From Ariolimax columbianus (Eukaryota > Mollusca > Gastropoda > Stylommatophora > Arionidae), in contig JAVGWX010000011.1 in assembly GCA_036924085.1 (NCBI GenBank), positions 13,697,318 to 13,761,317 of the forward strand: a stretch of 64,000 nt of DNA, in the 5' to 3' direction. Each line of letters begins with the position of its first letter. Within the stretch, counting starts at the first letter, position 1. The notes beneath the pieces are model-generated. The model saw nothing but the letters and a program-made list of their open reading frames with translations. It had not been told where the DNA came from and ran no database searches. Positions 53,770 through 63,446 of the stretch are shown here, piece by piece. A program made the position numbers and the translations under genes.

Positions 53770-54125
53770 CGTTTGGCAGTGAATCGTGGACAATTGCAAG
53801 CAAGTGGCTTAATCTTTAGAAGAATGCTTTACAGAAGAATGCTGCATATCTATGGACTGAAAAGGAGACTAAGGGTACACTACTCGAGGAGGCACAAACA
53901 GAACTCATTGGAAAGATCAGAACAAGGCAGTCATCCTTCCCGGGCATGTTATGAAAGAGTCAACATGGAGCACGTTGTGACAACGGGAAATGTAGCAGGA
54001 AAGAGAGACAGAGGAAGGCAGAGAGAGAAGATGTTGGACAGCTTTAGAGAATTGCACGGGCGACAATCAACAGGAGTGTTGGTAATCGCCAACGAAAACC
54101 GACAAGACACTTGATGATGATGATG
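53770..54125 (+). mobile_element. LINE C-terminal remnant with (GAT)n tail
   Basis: TTTGGCAGTGAATCGTGGAC (FGSESW thumb motif) near 53,770, then VTTGNVAGKRDRGRQREKML and DSFRELHGRQSTG in an open frame, ending in GATGATGATG. This is the C-terminus of an RTE-like LINE with a microsatellite tail. Confidence 0.7.
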
Positions 54126-54182
54126 CTTAATATCTGTGTCTTCCTTAAAGAAAGTAGTAACAGCTTTCCTTCCACAACATTT

Positions 54183-54776
54183 GGCTTAGCTTGACTTGGC
54201 TTCTTTCGTTCTCAATCTCCCATTAATAAACCATGAAAGGGCTTAAGTAGCAAAATGTAGTCCAGAGAAGGGAATGCGTTGTGTCGTAGTTTACAGCTTG
54301 GCTGCGATATTTGCACCTTTCGGTCCAACACATCCGACTTCAGCAAGCATTTTTTGAGTACCGGGTTAGCATTCCCTCTTCGGTCCCTTCTCCTTAGCCA
54401 GTCTGCCCTGCCGCAGTCTGTAATCCAGGATCGCCGCGTGGAGGTGTAGAAGGGTCTTGGCAGCTATGGTTTGCTGACCCTGACGCTAGCAGTCAGCTAT
54501 GGGTTGCTGACCCTGACGCTAGTAGTCAGCTATGGGTTGCTGACCCTGACGCTAGCAGTCAGCTATGGGTTGCTGACCCTGACGCTAGCAGTCAGCTATG
54601 GGTTGCTGACCCTGACGCTAGCAGTCAGCTATGGGTTGCTGACCCTGACGCTAGCAGTCAGCTATGGGTTGCTGACCCTGACGCTAGCAGTCAGCTGTGG
54701 CTCGCTGGTCCTGACGCTAGCAGTCAGCTATGGGTTGCTGACCACTGCAGCTTATGCGCTGCTCAGCATCTTGATC
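54183..54776 (-). mobile_element. SINE-B copy 5, enlarged by an internal 33-bp array
   Basis: Minus-strand SINE-B with tail TTGGCTTAGCTTGACTTGGC (AAGCC-like), core and head. Between head and body a 33-bp piece is amplified. Direct repeats CCTTCCACAACATTT (54,168-54,182) and CCTTCCACAACTTTT (54,777-54,791) flank it, with one mismatch. Confidence 0.88.
54475..54745 (-). repeat. 33-bp array x 8 inside SINE-B
   Basis: Units of GCTGACCCTGACGCTAGCAG plus TCAGCTATGGGTT. Other SINE-B copies carry one unit, so the array arose inside this copy or its source. Confidence 0.93.
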
Positions 54777-54791
54777 CCTTCCACAACTTTT

Positions 54792-55484
54792 GATGATGGT
54801 TCTTGTCTTTGTATAGTTCCATTAGCTGTGCAACTTTCCTTTCGAACAAAACTGAACATTTCTGTCGAATGAGAACTGTGCGGAGAACATGTCAAAATAG
54901 ACATTAAAATTGTTATGTCATCTGAAAAGAACACAATTTAGTTAATAATTATCGCACCACAAGAAGATCTGGCTACACAATCGGTGGCATATGGATTGAG
55001 GACATAACACAAATTCGAAAACAACATGGCCTTGAAACATGCGACTGAACTCTTGACAAAAATAAGCAAATTAGGCTTAAGAGCACGAGTGATCAGAAAT
55101 GTCAAGTCATGCTAGTAACTTAGACCACTGTTCCTCCGGATCTAATTTTAACAGATACAATCGATATCCACCAACTTTCGAGTATCCTCGATACCAAAAT
55201 ATAATCAGTTAGTCGGGTATAAACATTGCTTCCTTCGATTGTATTTGTTCAACTGTGCCAAGGGTGAGGTTTGGAACGTGAGTTTCTCTATGACGAAAGA
55301 AATTGGCTGCGCCGTCTGTATAATGTCCTCCTAACTGAGAGAGGCATGGTTCAAAACAAGGACGAGGTTATTTGTTGTATTTGTAATTTCGGACTGAAAT
55401 AAAAACGTAAGAACTGTGTGATTGTTCAAACTTGACTTCCCTTCATCAGTGTCTCACTGTTATTTATTATAATGTGACTTGACC
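54792..55484. other. No feature recognised
   Basis: About 700 bp. GCATGGTTCAAAACAAGG near 55,345 is only vaguely box B-like. Nothing supported. Confidence 0.35.
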
Positions 55485-55755
55485 ATTTCGTTCGTTCTCA
55501 AACTCGCGCTACCAAGTCCTGGAAAAGGCTTAAGTAGCAGAATGGAGTCCAGAGAACGGAATGCGTTATGTCGTAGTTTACAGCTTGACTGCAATTTTTA
55601 CATCTTTCAGTACGACACATTCGACTTCGGCAAGCATTTTTGAGTACCGGGCTAGCCTTCCCTCTTCGATCCCTTTTCCTTAGCCAGTCTGCTCTGTTGC
55701 AGTCTGTAATCTAGGATCACTGTATGGAGGTGTAGAAGTGTCTTGGCCGTACGGT
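55485..55755 (-). mobile_element. SINE-B copy 6, head missing
   Basis: Minus strand from the GGTGTAGAAG-side middle to the GAGAACGAACGAAATGG end. Diverged from the other copies, without a GAA tail, therefore older. Confidence 0.8.
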
Positions 55756-56505
55756 TGGTTACCTATACCTTTCGTAAGTGTAGAAGCGATCGTAACGAGA
55801 ACAACCTACCGTGTTTCCCATACCGGATACGTCGGGATTCGTGCCCAGTGCTATGGTATTGTGAAACGAGCGTTTAACCCGTAGTCCACGCTGTATCCGT
55901 AACATGATTACATTCAGCTTAGACACAGATTCACCCACTGATCAAATACGCCCTAATTTAACCAAAAGAACTACGATATGGGGTGGAAAGATCGTTTTTT
56001 CGCCAAAAGAATCTAGAGAGACAAACATTTAATCAAACACAATTCATATATTGTTTTTTGTCCACTATTCCTGCCTGCATCGTATACTACTGTTGTTGGA
56101 GATAAAGGAAGTTCAGTCCATGCGTTCTTATCGTCCGCAAGAATTAGTGACAAATTCCCTTCCTAGTTAGATTACCTTGCCTACCTGTGCAGAGACAGGT
56201 GCCAAATTCAAGAGGAAGAACCGAGTTATGTGTTAATAACATCTTATTACGATGAGCAAGTTCAGCAGAAAATAAAACATGTCATTCTGATATGTCAGGA
56301 GCATGTCATTATATCATGTCAGGGGCAAGTTAAATGTTTAAATGTACATTGATTGATACATTAAATCTGATTTCTCTCGGTGTGTCTCTGCCGATCTTTG
56401 TAATTCTCATATTTTCTTTCCTGTGCCTCTCTTTTCGATTGTAAAGTCTTACACTAAAATAAAAAACACATCTCCAACTTTCCTGCGAATGATTGTGTAA
56501 TATAA
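55756..56505. other. No feature recognised
   Basis: 750 bp of AT-rich DNA, nothing recognised. Confidence 0.35.
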
Positions 56506-56508
56506 TCC

Positions 56509-56591
56509 TCTAGTCTGTGCCTCAAACCCATTCTGCCTGACTGTTCTTCTCTAGTCTGTGCCTCAAACCCATTCTGCCTGACTGTTCTTCC
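56509..56591 (+). repeat. Tandem duplication, 41 bp x 2
   Basis: CTCTAGTCTGTGCCTCAAAC plus CCATTCTGCCTGACTGTTCTT occurs twice, perfectly. Confidence 0.93.
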
Positions 56592-56634
56592 AACTCGCTG
56601 CTGCTGTCTCAGTTCAGTTCAGTTCATCCCGTAA

Positions 56635-57430
56635 CCCTACAGGTCATTGGGGCACACATGAAGACATGAAAATCCCAAGCCAGCTCTCTCTCTCTGTCGC
56701 CGCCTGACGTATCTCACCGTGACGAAGGACTGACCACTCAGTGATGTTGTCAACCCATCTCTTCCTTGGACGTCTTCACCCTCTCTGTCCCGGTACGGAT
56801 CAAAAGAGTATCGAGTTGGGAATTCCGTTGGACCTCGCGACGTGCCCGCACCAGGCCATCTTTCGTCTTTTGATAGCTGTGAACAGATCTTCAAAAGGAC
56901 CAATAGCGTCTTCAACTCTCTGACGAATGTCTACGTTCGTGACACGATCCTTATATGTAACATTTAGGAGTTTTCTATAGCACCGCATTTCCATTGCACG
57001 TATTCTGCCTTGGATATCTGCTGTAATGGTCTAGGTCTCGCAGGCATACATAAATATTGACAGCACCAAAGAGCGCAGTAGTCTGACTTTTATGCCGAGG
57101 GCGAGGCGCTTGTCTCGCCAAAGAGGTTGCAGCCTAGTCAGCGCCGCTGTTGTTTGTGCTATTCTGGCAATTACCTCTGGCTTCGAACCCTCTTCGCTGA
57201 TCAACGATCCAAGATATTTGAAACGTTTCACCACCTCAAGTACCTGCCCATTTGTCTCTATGGCAGATTGAAACCCTGCAACGTTATTGGTCATGAGTTT
57301 TGTTTTATCAGCATTTATTTCCATACCAAAACTCAGGGCCGTTCTATCCAATCTACCAATCAACTCCTGGAGTTCCCTCTCTGTGCCTGCCAATACATCA
57401 ATATCATCAGCAAAGCGGAAGTTTTGTCTA
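56635..57430 (-). mobile_element. LINE RT remnant: FADD motif to C-terminus
   Basis: Minus strand, mostly open. It begins with NFRFADDIDVLAG (catalytic F-A-D-D box), then GMEINADKTKLMTNN, VKRFKYLGSLISEEGSKPEV, LRSLVLSIFMYACET, a stop, then MEMRCYRKLLNVTYKDRVTN, MAWCGHVARSNG, and a GRRRPRKRW-like basic motif near 56,770. The order is RT palm, thumb and C-terminal domain of an RTE-like LINE. 5'-truncated just before the FADD box. Two or three lesions separate the frames, so it is a pseudo-element. Family different from LINE-X, -Y and -Z. Confidence 0.85.
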
Positions 57431-58134
57431 TTTCTTGCATATTATCAATCTAGCTGTTTCTTTCTCAACCGGTGTTCAACTGACACTCTCTATCTGTGTC
57501 TTTATTCTGTCTCTCTGGTTATGCCTCTTTCTCACTTTGAACTTCTGTCTTCTACTATATGTCTCTCCATTGCATGCACTGCGTGTTCTCCTGTCGCTCT
57601 CTAACGTTCTCTGTCTCCAATGCCTTCCCTATCTTCATTTATGTAATTATATTCGAATTTATCACTTCACTCAGTATCTCTCGCGAACTTTTATCTCTCT
57701 GTGTACCTCTGCCACTCTCCTGTTTTCCTCTCCATGTATTGCTAGTTCACTTCTTCTATCGCACTCACTCCCATTTCATCTCCCCGACTAAATTTTTTTC
57801 TCTTCTTTCTCTCTCTGTCTCTATCTATCTATCTCCCTCTCTCTCTCCAAGGTCATTTGGCTGTTATATATAAAAACTTAAATGTCATGTGAAACGAAAT
57901 AAGGATTTCTGATCGTAACTAGGACTGACATTTGACATATTATAAGCTGATCTCCCCCCTTTGACATTTATCACACCCAATCTTTAAGCTCTAGCTGGGA
58001 CACACCCACACTGATCAATAAGAGGGATATAGGATGTTTAATCTGTTAAGTTTGGCAGAAACTGCGTTTTTTTCCTCGGGCGATTGCTCGAAGTATTGGC
58101 AACTTCCTTGCCACGAAACTTATCTTTTTACGTT
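57431..58134. other. No gene; CT-rich
   Basis: Pyrimidine-rich stretch with TCTCTCT words (57,480-57,850), giving long spurious frames. Confidence 0.4.
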
Positions 58135-58368
58135 AGCCTTACTTTTCTAATCCCCAAAGGTGGTGTGCGTTGCACTGTTGTTCTTATTTTGCGCCTGTCG
58201 GCCCATTGTATCCTACTTCAGCATGCATTTTATGTAAGGGTCTGCTTCCTCCTGCATTTGCTAAGGGTTTGCTTCCCCGGGGTAACGGCCGGTGCTGTGA
58301 TGGGGATCGAACCCAGCACCTTCGGATTGTAAGCCGTGCCACTATACCACTAGCCCACGTAATCCCCA
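58135..58368 (-). mobile_element. SINE-A copy 4
   Basis: Minus strand, full length from GGGGATTACGTGGGCTAGTG (box A) and GGGTTCGATCCCC (box B) to CCTTTGGGGATTAGAAAAGT. Possible 9-bp direct repeats GAAACTTAT / GAAACCTAT flank it. Confidence 0.9.
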
Positions 58369-58579
58369 AGAAACCTATAACAGCCACATAAGTGGTGCTT
58401 GTAAGAGCCAACGCTATATAAAGGACATACTCTTTCTTTTACTACTCTTAAAGTGCTTGTTCTGTTAATCTATGCCTACATTTTTCCCTGGACAAGCAGG
58501 GTTGCAAATAAAAGTATAATTATAAATCTAACACAAATATCGTACAATGTAACTAAGGAAGGTTGAGTGACCTCATTAT
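58369..58579. other. No feature recognised
   Basis: Short unique spacer. Confidence 0.35.
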
Positions 58580-58660
58580 GTAATGTATAAATTATAGCCA
58601 CAAACATCAACAAATATGGACAAATCAGTTGATGTGTTTCTGGCTATAATTTCTACATAC
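58580..58660. repeat. Hairpin, about 32-bp arms
   Basis: GTAATGTATAAATTATAGCC... (58,580-58,611) and its near reverse complement ending ...GGCTATAATTTCTACATAC (58,628-58,660), with a 16-nt loop. Could be a tiny foldback element or an RNA hairpin. Confidence 0.8.
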
Positions 58661-58804
58661 AAATATATACAAATCCTCCTGTCGTACTGAATTTTTCCCA
58701 TTGCTGGGGTAGTCGAAGGGTTTTGAAGACTGAGGACTACAGACCGCTTCGCCACTGGATGTCGCCACGTGATGTGCTGGCTATGTTTATTTATTTCATC
58801 CTAA

Positions 58805-58916
58805 ACAAATGTGGACCAATATATATACATATATATATATATATATACAAATATGGAAAAATATATATTTATACAAACATGGGCAAATAAATATATATAT
58901 ATATACCCAACTATGG

Positions 58917-58967
<51 letters not shown>

Positions 58968-59010
58968 TATATGTATATATATATATATATATACATATAT
59001 ATATACACCA
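58805..59010. repeat. (TA)n microsatellite with ACAAATATGGA spacers
   Basis: TATATA runs interrupted by CAAATATGGACAAATATAT-type words. Confidence 0.93.
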
Positions 59011-59027
59011 ATATGGAGAAATCGGAG

Positions 59028-59262
59028 TGAACGGCGTGGGCTAGTGGTTAAGTAACACGGCTCACAAGCAGAAGGAGCTGGGTTCGATCCCCCTCACAGC
59101 ACCTGCCGTTACCCCGGGGAAGCAAGCCCTTAGAAAATGCAGAAGGAAGCAGACCCTTTCATTAAAGGTATGCTGAAGTCGGATGCAATGGGCCGATAGG
59201 CGCAAAAGAAAAACCACAGTGTAACTCACACCGCCTTGGGGAATAGAGAAATAAGGCGAAAG
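59028..59262 (+). mobile_element. SINE-A copy 2
   Basis: ACGGCGTGGGCTAGTGGTTA head, GGGTTCGATCCCC box B, core GCTGAAGTCGGATGCAATGG, end CCTTGGGGAATAGAGAAATA. Imperfect flanking repeats ATGGAGAAATCGG / ATGGACAAATCAG. Confidence 0.9.
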
Positions 59263-59364
59263 AACAAAAAAATGGACAAATCAGTATTGAAGTAAAAAAA
59301 TTCAACTCAAACATGCAAGGCAGAAGCAGGTCTTCTGCTAAACAGGGTAGGATTTGCTGTTGAA

Positions 59365-59810
59365 TGTCCATAATGGGTTGGTTTACTCTTCTGTGGGTCC
59401 TGAATAAAACGTTAAGTGATGGGCTGTAGTAGCTTTCATCACATCTCGAGTTTGCTGGAGGAAAAGGATCGGGGTCCTCCAGGCGATTGTGCTATGCTTG
59501 GCTTCATCTGCGTGTCGTTCACTACTACGGTGATCACGTCCATTCACCAGCTAGTCAGACTACTAAGAAGAGCAGCCTGTTATCTGGGAGATATGCGTGG
59601 AAGTGAGGAAGTGATGTCGGGTTCTTGGCCAGTATAATTTTTCTGACTCTGACTAACATGTCCGATCAGTATGTTTTACCGGAACTTACTAATGTATCGT
59701 ATCAATATATTTTACCAGACCTTGACTAACATATCCTAACAGTATGTTTTACCTCACCTTACTAACTTTGTCAGATCAGTATGTTTTACTTGACTCTAAC
59801 TAATATGTCC
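59365..59810 (-). mobile_element. Family D copy 2, body and left part of the 37-bp array
   Basis: Reverse complement of 30,175-30,580: AATGTCCATAATGGGTTGG, TCCTCCAGGCGATTGTGC, TGGCTTCATCTGCGTGTCG, TTCTTGGCCAGTATAATTTT, then 37-bp units (ACTAACATGTCCGATCAGTA, TGTTTTACC). Interrupted by a LINE-N insertion at 59,811. Confidence 0.75.
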
Positions 59811-60004
59811 TTCTTCTTCTTCTTCTTATTCTTCTTCTTCTTCTTCTTCTCCTTCTTCTTCGTACGCTGTCAGACGTCAACCTGTATTTTTTCGAAGAAA
59901 GCAGCGGTCATCCTGAGGCTGTCGACACTGCCATAGAGCTTATCTAGTGTTGCAACTGGTGATGGCCACATGTGGTTTCTCTGGTCCTCGTATATCGGGC
60001 AATT

Positions 60005-60304
60005 TTACAGCAGATATTCAGCGGCCATTTTCCCTGTACCACAAGTGCATTCGTCAGTGCCACCTATCTTCAGTTTATTGAATAGGTGGTACTTCAGTCT
60101 GTTGTGGCTTGTGCGGAGTCTGAAGACCACGGCCATCTCTCTTCTGTTCAACTGGTAAAAGGCATCATTTTTTGTGTAGCCAGTATGTTCTGTTTCCCAT
60201 TTGGCCATGTATCTGGCCCTAATAAGCCTTTTGGACTCTTCGTAGGTCACACTAGAATCTGGTTGTGGTAGTCGTACACCTTCTTTTGCCAGTCTTTTTT
60301 CCAA
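60005..60304 (-). pseudogene. LINE-N copy 5 C-terminal frame (after RNase H deletion)
   Basis: RLAKEGVRLPQPDSSVTYEE, KWETEHTGYTKNDAFYQLNR, VVFRLRTSHNRLKYHLFNKL and the knuckle CTCGTGKMAAEYLL, in which the His ligand is replaced by Tyr. Homologous to residues about 147-245 of the frame at 5,992-6,858. Confidence 0.8.
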
Positions 60305-60504
60305 TGCCTGGTATATTTTCTACCACCTCCGGAATGATATGCTGGTTCCAGGTGGGTTTGCGTACAGTAGGGATGGTCTTTGGTATTGTTACGGTGTTCA
60401 TAGGGTCTTCGCTTATCTTTGCTTTGGCTATTTCTGCAAAGTTTCTCCGCTTTAGTTTCCCATTTCCAAATCTATTTAGTCTTTGATGCACTGAGTTTCT
60501 CTGC

Positions 60505-61182
60505 TTACTGCTGGGCTCTGCAGTCTCTTCTGTCGGTCATGGATTGCAGATTTGTAATCTTTTCCAGTTCTGCAATTGGCGATGACTTCATGCCTCCTGT
60601 TATAACTCTCATGGCTTGGTTTTGAAGTTTGCTAATGTTATCAAAGTTCTCTTTTGCTGCTGTTGTCCATGCCGAAATGCCATACTCGAGAACTGGTCTA
60701 ACTCTTCCAGTGTACAGTTTCTTTAGTATACTTTCGTCTGCTCCCCAGCTTGCGCCAGCAACTTTCCTCATGATTGCCATTCTTTGTCTGGTTCTCATTC
60801 TGTTTCTCTCGATCTGACTTTTCCATGTCATGCGCCGATCAAATGTGACTCCCAGGTAGTTTGGGTTAGCGTTTTGCCGCAGATATTTGCCGTTAAGACT
60901 TGTTTTGGTGTTCTGTGGTTTATTTGAAAGCGAGAATATCGTACATGTTGTTTTTTCCTCGTTTATTTGGACCAACCATGAGTTCGCCCACTCCTCCAAC
61001 GATGTTAGGACCTGCTGCATCCGATTGTTTGCTACGGTGACATTTTTTTCAGAGGTCCACATAACCAGATCGTCTGCAAACATAGAGCTGTGGACTCTTC
61101 TTGGTATATTCTCTGTGATGTTGTTTATATACACCAGGAAAAGTGTGGGTGACAATCCCTCCTTGGGGTACTCCCTGGTCAA
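60505..61182 (-). CDS. LINE-N copy 5 reverse transcriptase fragment
   Basis: Minus-strand open frame of 225 codons. EGLSPTLFLVYINNI is the remains of the G-V-P-Q-G-x-x-L-S-P-x-L-F motif (motif B), with the start of the motif frameshifted. MFADDLVMWT is the catalytic A-D-D box (motif C). LEEWANSWLVQINEEKT and NPNYLGVTFDRRMTWKSQIE follow (motifs D/E and the YLG-x-x-x-D motif), then RPVLEYGISAWTTA (thumb) and NQAMRVITGGMKSSP. These are typical of I/Nimb/Jockey-type LINEs. Motif A (VDLERAFDKVW) lies upstream in another frame at 61,281-61,493, so at least one frameshift separates the catalytic Asp residues. Confidence 0.83.
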   Translation of the reverse strand: MTREYPKEGLSPTLFLVYINNITENIPRRVHSSMFADDLVMWTSEKNVTVANNRMQQVLTSLEEWANSWLVQINEEKTTCTIFSLSNKPQNTKTSLNGKYLRQNANPNYLGVTFDRRMTWKSQIERNRMRTRQRMAIMRKVAGASWGADESILKKLYTGRVRPVLEYGISAWTTAAKENFDNISKLQNQAMRVITGGMKSSPIAELEKITNLQSMTDRRDCRAQQ

Positions 61183-61280
61183 GTGTCACCTTTTTGCTCA
61201 TCTGCCCCCATTGTACTTGAACTCTGGCTGTTCTGTTTTCAAGGTAGTGGCTGATCCATCTCTACATTTTTCCAGATACT

Positions 61281-61493
61281 TCACTTCTTCGTAGCATGAC
61301 TTTTAAGTCCCTCTTTCCACACCTTGTCAAATGCCCTCTCTAGATCCACCCAAACCGCTACTGTATGTTTTTTCTCTTGGTAAGCATCCTCTATTTCCTG
61401 TGCTATGAGAGTGATCTGATCCTCAGTGGATCTGTGTTGTCTAAATCCTGCTTGCTGTGGGATTAATATATGTGTTTTTCTTCCAGGTGCCAC
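61281..61493 (-). pseudogene. LINE-N copy 5 RT motif A fragment
   Basis: QAGFRQHRSTEDQITLIAQE is RT motif 2 to 0/1 region (G-F-R-x-x-R-S-T-x-D) and VAVWVDLERAFDKVW is motif A with the first catalytic Asp. The frame ends before motif B. Confidence 0.8.
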
Positions 61494-61776
61494 TTCAGTC
61501 TGGTGTTTATCATACGCTCCATCAGTTTGCCTCCACAGCTAAGTAGACTGATGGGCCTGTATCCCTTTGGATCTGTTCTATCTTTTTCTTTCTTTGGTAC
61601 TGGTATAAGTACAGCGTCTTTCCATGCCTGCGGTGCAATTCCCCTTTTCCAGCTTTGGTTCAGGGCTGATAGTAACTTCCTCTTTGCTGTTTGGCCCAGC
61701 CCATCAGCATTTCGTTTGTTACCCCATCTTTTCCAGGCGATTTCTTTTTCTATAACGTTCTCATGGCCTCATCCAT

Positions 61777-62205
61777 TTAAATCATTGTTAGTTTTGCCAT
61801 CATGTGCTCCTCTTGTGCCATCTTGATTTTGTCGTGCCTCTTTTGTTCTTCACTAATGTTTGTATGCCTGTCTGTAAGGACATGAATGTGGTTTGCTCTG
61901 GCATAATGTTCTATAAAGGCGTTTGCTGCTTTTTTTCCGGTGATCATATTGTCGCCCTGCTTGATGGTAATTTGTTCATTTGATGGTGTTTCGTCATTCA
62001 TGGCTCTGGCTAAATTCAATAGTTTATTCCCTTCTTTGCCTAAAATGAGGCTTTCTGTTTTGTTTTTCCAACTGTCTCTTGTTATTTGGTTAAGTGTTCT
62101 TTTGTATTTCGCAGTGATGGCCTTAAGGGCGATATTGGCTTCCATAGATTGCTCTATCTCTGTCATGTTCCTAGCCTTTGAGACTTTATCCTCCGCTTTC
62201 TGCAA
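61777..62205 (-). pseudogene. LINE-N copy 5 linker between endonuclease and RT
   Basis: 142 open codons, Lys/Glu rich: NQITRDSWKNKTESLILGKE, KAANAFIEHYARANHIHVLT. The FIEHYA stretch corresponds to the F-x-x-x-Y/F-x motif often seen before LINE RT domains. Confidence 0.68.
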
Positions 62206-62311
62206 TTCAAGATTCCAATATGGCTTGTAGTTTTTCCTTGCCCCTCTTGGGATGGTTTGCTTGCAGTATTGCTTTGCTTAGGCTTTCCACCATAGGTTTC
62301 ATATTGTTATT

Positions 62312-62498
62312 TCATGTGTTGATGGTTTCACACAATCCATCTATCAGCATTGCAAATCTGTCCCAGTCGGCTTGTCTATAGTTCCAACGTGGCAGCGGTT
62401 TTATTTCTTGGCGGCCTACTTCCATATCAATTTCTAGCCTAATTGGCCTGTGGTCGCTACCTGCCAATTGGTCGCGCACCTGACGATCTATTTTGTGG
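62312..62498 (-). pseudogene. LINE-N copy 5 endonuclease C-terminus
   Basis: LAGSDHRPIRLEIDMEVG carries the S-D-H catalytic motif (motif IX) of AP-type LINE endonucleases; then LPRWNYRQADWDRFAMLID, the N-W-x-x-A-D-W-x-x-F motif that follows. The element is truncated just upstream. Confidence 0.82.
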
Positions 62499-62705
62499 AC
62501 TAACATGTCCGACCAGTATGTTTTACCTCACCCTACTATCTTTGTGCAATCAGTATGTTTCACCTGACTCTAACTAACATGTCCTATCAGTATGTTTTAC
62601 CTGACTCTTACTAACATGTCCTATCAGTATGTTTCACCTGACTCTAACTAACATGTCCAATCAGTATGTTTCACCTGACCAGACATTAGTCTTCCACGTC
62701 GTTCA
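62499..62705 (-). repeat. Family D 37-bp array, right part
   Basis: About five units of ACTAACATGTCCTATCAGTA plus TGTTTTACCTGACTCTT, ending GACCAGACATTAGTCTTCC. That end matches the reverse complement of the left edge of family D copy 1 (near 30,165). Continuous with 59,640-59,810 but for the LINE-N insertion. Confidence 0.88.
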
Positions 62706-63060
62706 TGTCGTCATACACATGCGTATTACCTGTTCTCACCAATCCCAACTTCCAGATTGTCTAGCTGGACCTTTTGGTGTAATATACTAAACGCGAAGGT
62801 TTTTTAGGTGGCTGCAGAAATTGTAAATGACAAAATCGATATCCTGGGACTGGCTAAAACAAGGTGGAAAGGAAGTTAAGGGGATCAAATTGAACAGAGG
62901 GAAAGTGATGTTGTCCTTAGAGCAGACCATAGAAGGTTCAGACTGAAAGTATGGCCTAGAGGTATCAACTGATGCACTCAATGCACTTATATAATGCGAG
63001 GCAGTACGACATATATCAAATACTAGTTACTCCAAAATTGCTAAAAAGAAGATGAAAATG
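62706..63060. other. No feature recognised
   Basis: A short frame around 62,800-62,900 (IVNDKIDILGLAKTRWKGS) resembles the start of LINE endonucleases (L-x-I-x-G-L-x-E-x-R-W). Too short to assign. Confidence 0.35.
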
Positions 63061-63074
63061 AACATTATTCAATG

Positions 63075-63432
63075 GGGACTACGAGGGCTAGTGGTTAAAT
63101 ATGGGGACGGCGTGGGCTAGTGATTAAATATGGGGATGGCGTGGGCTAGTGGTTAAATGACACGGCTCCCAACCAGAAGGTACTGGGTTCAATCCCCATA
63201 ACAGCACCGGCCGTTACCCCGGGGAAGCAAACCCTTAGAAAATGCAGGAGAAAGCAGACCCTTACATAAAATGCATGCTGAAGTCGGATGCACTGGGCCG
63301 ACAGGCGCAAAATAAAAACCACAGTGCAACGCACACCACCTTGGGGATTAGAGAGATAAGGCGAATGCACACAAAAAATCACACAAAAAACACACAAAAA
63401 ACACACACAAAACACACCAAAAACACACCAAA
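63075..63432 (+). mobile_element. SINE-A copy 3 with triplicated head
   Basis: Three 28-29 bp head units (GGGCTAGTGGTTAAATAT type) precede a full SINE-A with box B (GGTTCAATCCCC), core GCTGAAGTCGGATGCACTGG and a (CACACAAAAAA)n tail. Flanked by AACATTATTCAATG (63,061-63,074) and AACATTACTCAATG (63,433-63,446), one mismatch in 14. Confidence 0.9.
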
Positions 63433-63446
63433 AACATTACTCAATG

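Larger units (their letters stand above)
59811..62498 (-). mobile_element. LINE-N copy 5, 2.7 kb, longest copy
   Basis: Minus-strand LINE, from the end of the endonuclease (SDHRPIRLEIDMEV near 62,440) through RT and C-terminal region to the (GAA)n tail at 59,811-59,860. ACTAATATGTCC / ACTAACATGTCC flank it, but the host is a tandem array, so this may be array sequence. Reading frames are broken several times. The RNase H core is missing: the frame passes from VVENIPGIG directly to RLAKEGVRLPQ. Copy 2 has that domain, so the gap is an internal deletion. Five copies in the window show that LINE-N has been active here. Confidence 0.9.

Noticed and set aside
57300..57791. 163-codon plus frame
   Set aside because: First part is antisense to a LINE RT, second part is CT-rich simple sequence.
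59811..62498. Intact, autonomous LINE
   Set aside because: Endonuclease is truncated, RT motifs A and C lie in different frames, and the RNase H core is deleted.
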